DNA from: Ilumatobacteraceae bacterium
GTDB lineage: Bacteria > Actinomycetota > Acidimicrobiia > Acidimicrobiales > Ilumatobacteraceae
Assembly: GCA_024644465.1 (NCBI GenBank)
Contig: JAHEKY010000006.1
Location: forward strand, 1 to 64,000
Length of the DNA: 64,000 nt
Direction of reading: 5' to 3'
Shown: piece after piece, positions 28,555-36,845 of the stretch
Layout of the letters: each line of letters starts with the position of its first letter
Numbering within the stretch: position 1 is the first letter of the stretch
Program-made: the position numbers and the translations under genes
The notes under the pieces: model-generated
Seen by the model: the letters and a program-made list of their open reading frames with translations, nothing else
Told to the model about the DNA's origin: nothing
Databases searched by the model: none

Positions 28555-29076
28555 CTACCCGCGGATCCCGTGCCTCACCGCCGATGCAACGTCGAGGCGC
28601 AGACACGGCTGATCCGCACAGCGTGCAGGAGCGTCGTCTCCGCTGTATGGCTGCTCGACGAAGCCGTACCGCTCGTACAGGCCGCGCGCGCCCTCGTTCG
28701 CCCGCATCACCCACAGCGTCACGGTGGCGGCGTCGCGTTCAGCCGCCCAGCGGACCGCGGCGTCGATCAACGCCCGGCCCAGTCCTGCGCCGCGCCGGTC
28801 GGCATCGACCCACATCCCCCACAGCACGCAGTCCGCCGGCTCGGTCGACGCACCGATGCCGACCATCCCGGCGACCTCGCCGTCGTCCATGGCCGCGATG
28901 AACACCTGGCCCGGCCGCCCCGCGAAGCCTGCGAGGCGCGACCGCCACGTGTCCTCGTCGAACGCGACGGCCTGCTCGTAGGTCGACTCGAACGCCTCGG
29001 GGTCGGCGGCCAGTGCACGTAGCCGGACGGCCCGGTACAGATCGACATCGTCGGCCGTCAATGCCCGGATCATCAT
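28555..29076 (-). CDS. GNAT-family N-acetyltransferase
   Basis: [27 protein letters not shown] acetyl-CoA binding motif. Confidence 0.92.
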   Translation of the reverse strand: MMIRALTADDVDLYRAVRLRALAADPEAFESTYEQAVAFDEDTWRSRLAGFAGRPGQVFIAAMDDGEVAGMVGIGASTEPADCVLWGMWVDADRRGAGLGRALIDAAVRWAAERDAATVTLWVMRANEGARGLYERYGFVEQPYSGDDAPARCADQPCLRLDVASAVRHGIRG

Positions 29077-29144
29077 GTGAACAACCTAGAACGACCGCTG
29101 GCCACGCCGCGGGGAGGTTTCCGGCTGTCCCGTAGGATGGGCGC

Positions 29145-29189
29145 GTGGAACCGACACGACGGCTGGCCTTGCGCGCGGGTGGCACATGA
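29145..29189 (+). CDS. Putative 14-aa leader peptide upstream of selA
   Basis: GTG GAA CCG ACA CGA CGG CTG GCC TTG CGC GCG GGT GGC ACA TGA; TAGGAT 6 nt upstream; TGA overlaps selA ATG (ATGA). Confidence 0.4.
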   Translation: MEPTRRLALRAGGT

Positions 29190-30466
29190 CTGCGCCGCCC
29201 CGTCCACCGTCGGTGGACACGCTCGCTCGATCGCTGAGCTCGTCCGGTCTGCCCCATCCGATCCTCGTCGACATCGCCCGCGCCGCGATCGACGGCGGCG
29301 ACATCGAGTCCGCCCCCGCCCGCGCTGATGAGTTCCGGCGAACACTGCTGACCCCCGTCGTCAACGCGACCGGCGTCCTACTCCACACGAACCTCGGCCG
29401 CGCGCCGCTCGCCCATCATCAAGACGCGTCGGCCCAGACCGTCGAGTTCGACCTCTCGACCGGCCAGCGCGGCTCGCGTCAGGCCGCCGTCGGGCAACTG
29501 TTCGCCCGATTGTGCGGCGCGGAAGCCGCGATGGTCGTCAACAACAACGCGTCGGCCGTACTGCTCGTCGTCGCGGCTCTCGCAGCCGGCCGCGATGTCC
29601 CGGTGAGCCGTGGAGAGAGCGTCGAGATCGGCGGTTCGTTCCGCGTGCCGGAGGTGATGGAGCAGTCGGGCGCACGGTTGATCGATGTCGGCACGACGAA
29701 CCGCACCCGGCTCGCCGACTACGTCGCGGCGATCGCCCGCCCCGACGTCGACGCGGCGATCGTGCTGAAGGTGCACCCGAGCAACTACCGCGTCGAGGGC
29801 TTCGTCGAGGAGACCGGGGTCTCCGAACTCGCGACGCTCGACGTCCCCGTCGTCGCGGACATCGGCAGCGGGCTGATCGACGCGACCTGTCCGTGGTTGA
29901 AGGGTGCCCCGCCCGCGTGGCTCGCAGGTGAACCGGCCGCCGTGCAGACGCTCGCCGACGGCGCCGACCTCGTGACGTTCAGCGGCGACAAGCTGCTCGG
30001 TGGCCCGCAGGCCGGGATCATCGCCGGGCGCGCCGACCTCGTCGAGCGGTGCCTCCGGCACCCCCTCGCCCGGGCGCTGCGCCCCGGCGGCCTCGTGCTG
30101 CACTCGCTCCAGCAGACGGCGCTGACCTACCTCGACCGCCGCGTCACGACCGACATCGCGTTCTGGAAGATGGTCGCCACGCCGGTCGCTGATCTCCAGG
30201 CCCGTGCCGATGCGATCGTGTCGGCGATCGGCGACGTGCGCCCGACCGCACGTGCTGAACGAACCGAGGCGCTCCCCGGTGCCGGCTCCGCGCCGGGTGT
30301 CACGATGCCCTCCGCCGGTGTCGTCGTCGAGGGCGATGTCCTCGACGTCCTGCGCCGGCACGACCCGCCGGTGATCGCCCGCTCGCGCGACGATCACACG
30401 TCGCTCGACCTGCGTTCCGTCGATCCCGCCGACGACACGACCGTCATCGCGGCGCTGCGCAGGTGA
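29186..30466 (+). CDS. selA: L-seryl-tRNA(Sec) selenium transferase
   Basis: NATGVLLHTNLGRAPL, FDLSTGQRGSR, EIGGSFRVPEVM, LVTFSGDKLLGGPQAGII. Confidence 0.96.
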   Translation: MTAPPRPPSVDTLARSLSSSGLPHPILVDIARAAIDGGDIESAPARADEFRRTLLTPVVNATGVLLHTNLGRAPLAHHQDASAQTVEFDLSTGQRGSRQAAVGQLFARLCGAEAAMVVNNNASAVLLVVAALAAGRDVPVSRGESVEIGGSFRVPEVMEQSGARLIDVGTTNRTRLADYVAAIARPDVDAAIVLKVHPSNYRVEGFVEETGVSELATLDVPVVADIGSGLIDATCPWLKGAPPAWLAGEPAAVQTLADGADLVTFSGDKLLGGPQAGIIAGRADLVERCLRHPLARALRPGGLVLHSLQQTALTYLDRRVTTDIAFWKMVATPVADLQARADAIVSAIGDVRPTARAERTEALPGAGSAPGVTMPSAGVVVEGDVLDVLRRHDPPVIARSRDDHTSLDLRSVDPADDTTVIAALRR

Positions 30467-30505
30467 GGCTCCGATGAATGCACGGTCGACCGTGGGGACT
30501 GTGCC

Positions 30506-32227
30506 GTGACGGTTGTGGCCACTGCCGGGCACGTCGACCACGGCAAGTCGTCGCTCGTCCTCGCGCTGACGGGCACCGACCCGGACCGGTTCGAGGAGGA
30601 GAAGCGGCGCGGCCTGACGATCGACCTCGGCTTCGCCCACATGGTGTTGCCGTCCGGAACCGAGCTGAGCTTCATCGACGTGCCCGGACACGTGAAGTTC
30701 CTCCGCAACATGCTCGCCGGCGTCGGCGGCGTCACGGCGTGCGTGTTCGTCGTCGCGGCGACCGAGGGCTGGAAGCCGCAGAGCGAGGAGCACCTGCGGA
30801 TCCTCGAACTGCTCGGCATCGACCACGGCATCGTCGCGTTGACCAAGGTCGACCTCGTCGACGACGAATGGCTGGAACTCGCGGAGATGGAGGTCGTCGA
30901 GCACGTCGCGGGCACGTTCCTCGACGGGGCACCCGTGTTGCCGGTCTCGTCGACGAGCGGCGAGGGCTTGGACGAGCTGCGCGTCGCGCTCGACGAACTC
31001 GTCGTGCGCAGCACCGCCGCCGCGGATCGCCAGCGGCCCAGGATGTGGCTCGACCGGGTGTTCGCGGCGAAGGGCAGCGGCACGATCGGGACGGGCACGC
31101 TCGTCGGTGGCACGCTTCACACCGATCAACTCGTCGAGATTCAGCCAGGCGACCACGCCGCCCGTGTCCGCACGATCCAGACCGCGGGCAAGACGGTCGA
31201 GCAGATCGGTGCCGGCAACCGCGTCGCCGTCAACCTCGCCGGCGTCGACCATCGCGCGCTCCACCGTGGTGACGCGGTGATCGAGCCGGACCGCTGGCGC
31301 CTGACCGACCGCTTCGACGCGTCGCTGCGCGTGCTCGATTCGCTCGACCACGACGTCTCGCGGCGCGGCGCCTTCGTCGCCTACATCGGTGCAGGCGAGC
31401 ACGCCGTGCGGTTGCGCGTGCTCGGCGTCGACGAACTCGCGCCCGGCACGACCGGCGCCGTGCGACTGTTCCTGCCGACGAAGCTGCCGTTGCTGCCGGG
31501 AGATCGCTTCGTACTGCGTGAGTCCGGCCGCGACGAGACGGTCGGCGGCGGCGAGGTGCTCGACATCGACCCGATCCTGCGCGCCTCCCGCGCCGAACCG
31601 GACCGCAGCGTCGAGCGCGTCGTGCGCGAGCGCGGCTGGCTGACGGTCGCCGAACTCGAACAGCTGACCGGCGAGGTCGTCGCACCGGTCGTGGGGGACT
31701 GGGTGACGACGACCGACGCGCTGCACGCGCTCGCCGACGACGTGCTGGCGCGCGTCGGCGCCGCCGGGCCCGCCGGCATCGACCTCGCCGCGTTCGACGA
31801 ACGCGAGCGCGCGGTGATCGGCACGCTCGAGGCGGTCGTCGTCGACGGCGGTCTCGTGCGGTCGGCCGACGCGGTCGACCCGTACGAGGACCATCCGCTC
31901 CTCGCGGAGCTGCGTGCCGGCGGCTTCGCCCCGCCCGGCATCGACGGTGCCGACCGCAACGACGTCCGCGAACTCGTCCGCCGCGGCCACCTCGTCGTGC
32001 GTGACGGCATCGGCTTCCACCACGACACGATCGACCGCGCCGCGGACATCGCCGCCGGGTTGCTCGCCGCGTCACCGGCCGGCTTCACGGTCGCCGCGTT
32101 TCGGGACGCGACCGGTGCGAGCCGCAAGTTCGCGCTGCCGCTCGTCGCGGAACTCGACGCCCGCGGCATCACCCGCCGGCGCGACGACCTGCGCATCGCC
32201 GGCCCCCGTCTCCCCGGAACGTCGTAG
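30506..32227 (+). CDS. selB: Selenocysteine-specific elongation factor
   Basis: ATAGHVDHGKSSLVLALTGTDPDRFEEEKRRGLTIDLGFA, FIDVPGHVKFLRNMLAG, LTKVDLVD; winged-helix-rich C-terminus; adjacent to selA. Confidence 0.96.
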   Translation: MTVVATAGHVDHGKSSLVLALTGTDPDRFEEEKRRGLTIDLGFAHMVLPSGTELSFIDVPGHVKFLRNMLAGVGGVTACVFVVAATEGWKPQSEEHLRILELLGIDHGIVALTKVDLVDDEWLELAEMEVVEHVAGTFLDGAPVLPVSSTSGEGLDELRVALDELVVRSTAAADRQRPRMWLDRVFAAKGSGTIGTGTLVGGTLHTDQLVEIQPGDHAARVRTIQTAGKTVEQIGAGNRVAVNLAGVDHRALHRGDAVIEPDRWRLTDRFDASLRVLDSLDHDVSRRGAFVAYIGAGEHAVRLRVLGVDELAPGTTGAVRLFLPTKLPLLPGDRFVLRESGRDETVGGGEVLDIDPILRASRAEPDRSVERVVRERGWLTVAELEQLTGEVVAPVVGDWVTTTDALHALADDVLARVGAAGPAGIDLAAFDERERAVIGTLEAVVVDGGLVRSADAVDPYEDHPLLAELRAGGFAPPGIDGADRNDVRELVRRGHLVVRDGIGFHHDTIDRAADIAAGLLAASPAGFTVAAFRDATGASRKFALPLVAELDARGITRRRDDLRIAGPRLPGTS

Positions 32228-32235
32228 TTGTGTCA

Positions 32236-32274
32236 TGACCGACAAAGTTGTGTCAGACACAACTTTGTCGGTCA
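32236..32274. terminator. 39-bp palindrome (19-bp perfect arms) between convergent selB and whiB-like gene
   Basis: TGACCGACAAAGTTGTGTC-A-GACACAACTTTGTCGGTCA; its right end contains the whiB-like gene's stop codon. Confidence 0.75.
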
Positions 32275-32538
32275 GTACAGGTCGAGGTCGGCGCGTTCGA
32301 CGTCGGTGAGGCCACCCCAGATGCCGTGACGCTCGCCGTTGGCGAGCGCTTCGTCGAGGCAGTCGTCGCGCACGGTGCAACTCGCGCAGATCTCCTTGGC
32401 GTGGGCCTCGCGCGCCGCTTTCGCCGCCCTTTTCTCCGAGCGCATCGGGGGGAAGAAGGTCACCCCGACCTCGCCGATGCAGGCCGCGTCGACGCGCCAG
32501 CCGAGCGGTTCGTGAAGATCCCTGATTCCCGTGCTCAC
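32272..32538 (-). CDS. WhiB-family regulator
   Basis: Four Cys C...CASCTVRDDC and GIWGGLTDVER; GTG at 32538 favoured by TACGGT-N7-GTG (ORF track starts at 32568). Confidence 0.92.
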   Translation of the reverse strand: MSTGIRDLHEPLGWRVDAACIGEVGVTFFPPMRSEKRAAKAAREAHAKEICASCTVRDDCLDEALANGERHGIWGGLTDVERADLDLY

Positions 32539-32761
32539 CATTGTCACCGTAGGTAGCGGTTCGGACACCGGTCAAGGGTCGTTGTCCAGGGACTTTCGAC
32601 ACACCGACCGCGTTCGGTGAACAGCTACGCGCCTGCGTGGCGTGACGTCCGGTGGAGCGAGATCGGCGCGCGGCGCGTGAGATCAGCTGAGCGATCCGGC
32701 AGCCGGATGACGGTCGTCCGGGTCGAAGCTCCGTCGAAATCGAGGGGTCGGTCCGCCCGCG

Positions 32762-34135
32762 TCAGTCGACGGGGCCGTCGACCGGCTCGGGCGGCACCTC
32801 GTCGGGCGTGCCGCGCCGCTCGCGATAGTCCTTGGCGGCGCCTTCGAGCGGTTCGACCTCGAGCGTGATCCCGTCGATCGCGGCGACGCGCACCTGTTCC
32901 CCGGCGACGACCGGCGTCGCCCGGTTCGTCCGGGCCCGCCAGCGACCCGCGCCGACCTCGACGACACCGTCGGGGTCCACGCTGTCGACCACGGTGCCGA
33001 TCTCGCCGATCATCCACTCGCGCCCGATCGTCGGCGTGGCGAATCGGGTGCGCACCATGTTCGGCATCCCGACGATGAATGTGAGCGCGATGCCGCCGAT
33101 GCCGGTGATCAGCGCGATCCAGGACGGCCGCATGCTCGACCCGGGGATCGGGGTGAACAGGAACCACGTGCCGACGACGGTCAGCACGAGGCCGACACCG
33201 GTCCAGAACCGGGGGATGCCCACCTGGACATCGATCGCGAACGCGATCATCGCGAGCATGATCGCGGCGATCGCCCAAGTGCGTGTCGGGAGCACCGCCA
33301 GGCCGCTGAACGCGAGCACCGTGCAGATCGCCCCGACGACGCCGGCGACACCGACGCCGGCCGTGAAGAACTCGAAGACGAGCAGCGCGAGCCCGATCAA
33401 CAGCAGGAGGTAGGCGACCGGCGGGCTGGCGACCGTGTGGAACAACTGGTCGGTCAGCGACAGCTTCGAGAAGCGGACCGTCGCAACCGTGTCGAACCTG
33501 GTGTTGCCGTCGTCGGCCACGACCTGTTCGGTGGTCAACAGCGCCGTGCCGTTCTCCTCGTAGCCGTTCATCGCCTGGAGCATCGACGTGATCGTCGGGA
33601 TGCCTTCGTCGTCGATCCGTTGCCGGAAGATGTCGAGCGCCCGCGCCTCGGTCAGCCCGACCGAGCCGTTGCGCAGCGTCTCCTCGGCAACGCCGAAGTC
33701 GATGTCGGCGGCGGCGATCTTCAACGGGACGCCGATGTAGCCGACGCGTGCGCCTGGCGCCATCCCGGTGACGTCCGCGACCGCGAGGATCTGCGCCGCC
33801 GTTCCATAGAAGCGCGAGCCGCTCGGGCCGACCCACACGGCGACCGGGATCGGCGCGGTCGCGATGTCGTCGAGCAGCTCCGCGACGACGTCGTCGTCGA
33901 CCACGGTGCCGCGGCTGTTGACCTGGAGCACGAGCGCCTGCGCGTCACCGGACTCGGCGCGATCGATCGCGTCGCCGATCTCCGCGACGAGGATGTCGTC
34001 GACGAAGCCACTGACCTGGAGGATGTCGACCGGACGGATTCCGGCGGCGTCCGAATCGGACTGCGCACCGGCGCCCGCGCCGAACAGGGTGAGTCCGGCC
34101 GCCGCGGTGAGCAAAGCGATCGCTAGTCTGCGCAA
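32762..34135 (-). CDS. NfeD/ClpP-class membrane serine protease-like protein
   Basis: Signal-like N-terminus, LVLQVNSRGTVVDDDVVAELLDDI..., four TM helices, C-terminal OB-like domain. Confidence 0.85.
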   Translation of the reverse strand: MRRLAIALLTAAAGLTLFGAGAGAQSDSDAAGIRPVDILQVSGFVDDILVAEIGDAIDRAESGDAQALVLQVNSRGTVVDDDVVAELLDDIATAPIPVAVWVGPSGSRFYGTAAQILAVADVTGMAPGARVGYIGVPLKIAAADIDFGVAEETLRNGSVGLTEARALDIFRQRIDDEGIPTITSMLQAMNGYEENGTALLTTEQVVADDGNTRFDTVATVRFSKLSLTDQLFHTVASPPVAYLLLLIGLALLVFEFFTAGVGVAGVVGAICTVLAFSGLAVLPTRTWAIAAIMLAMIAFAIDVQVGIPRFWTGVGLVLTVVGTWFLFTPIPGSSMRPSWIALITGIGGIALTFIVGMPNMVRTRFATPTIGREWMIGEIGTVVDSVDPDGVVEVGAGRWRARTNRATPVVAGEQVRVAAIDGITLEVEPLEGAAKDYRERRGTPDEVPPEPVDGPVD

Positions 34136-34137
34136 AA

Positions 34138-35115
34138 GTGCCTCCGGAACTCGAGAGTCCGCTGCAGTCGTTGACTGCCACGAATGTCGTCATCGTGGCG
34201 GGCAAGGGGGGAGTTGGGAAGACCACGGTAACGGCTGTGATCGCCCGAGCGGCCCGTCGTGACGGACGGCGCGTGCTCGTCGTCGAGCTCGACGGCAAGC
34301 CGACGCTCGACCAGCTCGTCTGCGGATCCACCGTCGACGCCCGCGGCGATACCGACGACGACGCTGCCGGGGCGGGCGACACGGGCATCGACGTCGTGCA
34401 CCTCTCGGCTGCCGACGCCCTCGACGAGTACCTGCGCGATCACGGGTTCGGCCGCATCGCGAAGCGACTGAACAAGACCGGTGTGATCGACATGGTCGGC
34501 ACCGCCGCGCCCGGCATCGACGACGTCGTCGTGCTCGGCAAGATCAAGCAGTACGAGCGGTCCGGAAGTTACGACCTCGTCGTCGTCGACGGGCCGGCCG
34601 CCGGCCACGCGATCACGTTCCTCACGTCGGCGGCCGGGCTGGCGAACGCCGTGCGCGGCGGGCCGGTCAAGACGCAGTCCGACGACGTGCTGGAACTCCT
34701 CGCGGACGAGGCCCGCTGCCAAGTCGTGCTCGTGACGCTGCCCGAGACGACGCCCGTCAACGAAGTGATCGAGACGGCCTTCGCCCTGGAGGAGGAGGTC
34801 GGCGTGCGGCTCGGGCCCGTCGTCGTCAACGCCGTCGACGTCGGCGTGGCGCTGCCCGCCCCCGAGGCCGGTGCCGCGGCGGTCGAACCGCTCCCCGCCG
34901 ACGACGCCGACCTGCTCCTCGCAGCGGCGGCCTTCCGGCGGTCGCGCCGCCAGATGGAGCACGACGAGTTGGCACGGCTGACTCGCGAGTTGCCGCTGGC
35001 GCAGGTCCACCTCGGGGCGCGGCCCGTCGCCGGCCTCCTCGCCGAGGACATCGAGGCCCTGGTCGACGACGTGTTCGGCGCGCCGGACGACCCGCGAGCG
35101 AGCGCCGGTGGCTGA
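34138..35115 (+). CDS. ArsA/Get3-like ATPase
   Basis: VVIVAGKGGVGKTTVTAVIARAARRDGRRVLVVELDGKPTL; YDLVVVDGPAAGHAITFL. Confidence 0.9.
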   Translation: MPPELESPLQSLTATNVVIVAGKGGVGKTTVTAVIARAARRDGRRVLVVELDGKPTLDQLVCGSTVDARGDTDDDAAGAGDTGIDVVHLSAADALDEYLRDHGFGRIAKRLNKTGVIDMVGTAAPGIDDVVVLGKIKQYERSGSYDLVVVDGPAAGHAITFLTSAAGLANAVRGGPVKTQSDDVLELLADEARCQVVLVTLPETTPVNEVIETAFALEEEVGVRLGPVVVNAVDVGVALPAPEAGAAAVEPLPADDADLLLAAAAFRRSRRQMEHDELARLTRELPLAQVHLGARPVAGLLAEDIEALVDDVFGAPDDPRASAGG

Positions 35116-36232
35116 CTTCGCCACGTTGATCGACGACGCAGAAGTGATCGTCTGCTGCGGCTCCGGCGGCGTCGGCAAGACGACGACCGCGGCGGTCCTC
35201 GGGTTGGAAGCGGCGCGCACCGGCCGACGGGTGGTCGTCGTCACGATCGACCCGGCGAGGCGGCTCGCCGATGCGCTGGGCCTTGCCGACGGGCTCGCGG
35301 CCGAACCGCAGCGGATCGACCTCGCCGGCTCGCCCGGTGTCGCAGCGAGCGGCGAGCTGTGGGCGATGATGCTCGACACCGAAGCGACGTTCGACGGCCT
35401 CGTGCACCGGTTCGCCGAGGACGAACGGCAGGTCGAACGGATCCTGTCCAACCCGCTGTACCGCAACATGGCCGGTGCGATGAGCGGGACGCAGGAGTAC
35501 ATGGCCGCGGAGACACTGCACGCCCTGCACGGCGACGACCGCTTCGATCTCGTCGTCGTCGACACGCCGCCGAGCCGCAACGCGCTCGACTTCCTCGAGG
35601 CCCCCGGGGTGCTCGCCCGCTTCCTCGACCACCGCGCATTCAAGTTGCTGATGTTGCCGACCAAGACCGGGCTCAAGGTGCTCGGCTCGGCGGCGCAGCC
35701 GTTGCTGAAGGCGATCGGGCGCATCGTCGGTTCGGATGTTCTCGCCGACTCGGTGGCGTTCTTCCAGGCGTTCTCCGGGATGGAATCGGGGTTTCACGAC
35801 CGTGCCGACGAGGTCGTCGCGCTGATCCGGGCGCCGGAGACGTCCTTCGTCGTCGTCGCCGCACCCCGCCACGACGCGATCGACGAGGCGGTCTGGTTCG
35901 CCGAGCAACTCGTCGAGCAGGGCGTCGGCGTCCGGGCTGCGGTCATCAACCGGATGCAGCCCGCATTCGGGGTGGGGTCCGCCGGCGATGCTGCCGGCGA
36001 GACGGCCGCGGCGTCCGACCCGGTGGTCGCCGCCCTCTGGGCGAACGTCGCCGAGCTCCGGACGCTGCGTGAACAGGAGCAGGCGGTGATCTCCCCGCTC
36101 GTCGACATCGCCGGCGCCGACGCGGTGGCGACCCTGCCGCTGCTCGACAGCGACGTCCACGATCTCGACGGTCTGTGGACGATCGCCGCGCATCTCTTCA
36201 GAGATGCTGACCCGATCTCACCGAGCGGATAG
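35108..36232 (+). CDS. ArsA/Get3-like ATPase
   Basis: EVIVCCGSGGVGKTTTAAVLGLEAARTGRRVVVVTIDPARRLADALG; FDLVVVDTPPSRNALDFL; overlaps upstream ATPase. Confidence 0.92.
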   Translation: MADFATLIDDAEVIVCCGSGGVGKTTTAAVLGLEAARTGRRVVVVTIDPARRLADALGLADGLAAEPQRIDLAGSPGVAASGELWAMMLDTEATFDGLVHRFAEDERQVERILSNPLYRNMAGAMSGTQEYMAAETLHALHGDDRFDLVVVDTPPSRNALDFLEAPGVLARFLDHRAFKLLMLPTKTGLKVLGSAAQPLLKAIGRIVGSDVLADSVAFFQAFSGMESGFHDRADEVVALIRAPETSFVVVAAPRHDAIDEAVWFAEQLVEQGVGVRAAVINRMQPAFGVGSAGDAAGETAAASDPVVAALWANVAELRTLREQEQAVISPLVDIAGADAVATLPLLDSDVHDLDGLWTIAAHLFRDADPISPSG

Positions 36233-36243
36233 CGTCCCTGGGC

Positions 36244-36723
36244 GTGAACATTCTCATCGCAACGGACGCCGACTGGGTCGTCGACGACGTCACCGCCGCG
36301 CTCGGCGCCGAGGGCGTGACCTTCACCGTGTGCCGCGAGGGGCGCGTCGTCGCCGACCAGGTGGCGCAATCCGCGCCGGACCTGGCCCTCTTCGACATGC
36401 AGATCGGCTCGATGGGCGGGATGGCCGTCACGATGTCGCTGCGGCTCGACGAGTCGGCGGGCACGCTGCCGCACGTCCCGGTGCTGATGCTGCTCGATCG
36501 TGCCGCCGACCTGCACCTCGCCCGCCGCAGCGGTGCCGAAGGGTGGCTGATCAAGCCGCTCGACTCGTTGCGCCTGAAGCGTGCTGCGAAGGCGGTGCTC
36601 GCCGGCGACACGTACACCGAGGGCGTGGCGAAGCCGGCGCCCGACCCGGACGTGGCTGCCGACGCCGACCCGGTCGTCGACGATGTCGAATCGGCAGAGG
36701 AAGAACCGATCAGCGCCGGATAG
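36244..36723 (+). CDS. Receiver-domain (response regulator) protein
   Basis: NILIATDADWVVDDV, DLALFDMQIGSMGGMAVTMSLR, PVLMLLDRAADLHLARRSGAEGWLIKPLD. Confidence 0.85.
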   Translation: MNILIATDADWVVDDVTAALGAEGVTFTVCREGRVVADQVAQSAPDLALFDMQIGSMGGMAVTMSLRLDESAGTLPHVPVLMLLDRAADLHLARRSGAEGWLIKPLDSLRLKRAAKAVLAGDTYTEGVAKPAPDPDVAADADPVVDDVESAEEEPISAG

Positions 36724-36738
36724 CGTTGTCGGTCGCTA

Positions 36739-36815
36739 CGGGGTGTAGCGCAGCTTGGTAGCGCGCCACGTTCGGGACGTGGAGGCCGGGAGTTCAAATC
36801 TCCCCACCCCGACCA
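36739..36815 (+). tRNA. tRNA-Pro(CGG), CCA encoded
   Basis: Acceptor CGGGGTG/CACCCCG, anticodon stem CCACG/CGTGG with loop TTCGGGA, T-arm GGGAGTTCAAATCTCCC, 3' ACCA. Confidence 0.95.
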
Positions 36816-36845
36816 CGGTCGTCGCCGACCGCGACATCGCCGCTG

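Noticed and set aside
29090-29190. selC (tRNA-Sec) next to selA
   Set aside because: No tRNA-like acceptor/T-arm or TCA anticodon loop here; selC must be outside the window if present.
29378-32023. 881-aa minus-strand ORF
   Set aside because: Exactly antisense to selA and selB, both unmistakable; composition (Arg/Asp/His-rich) typical of shadow ORFs in high-GC DNA.
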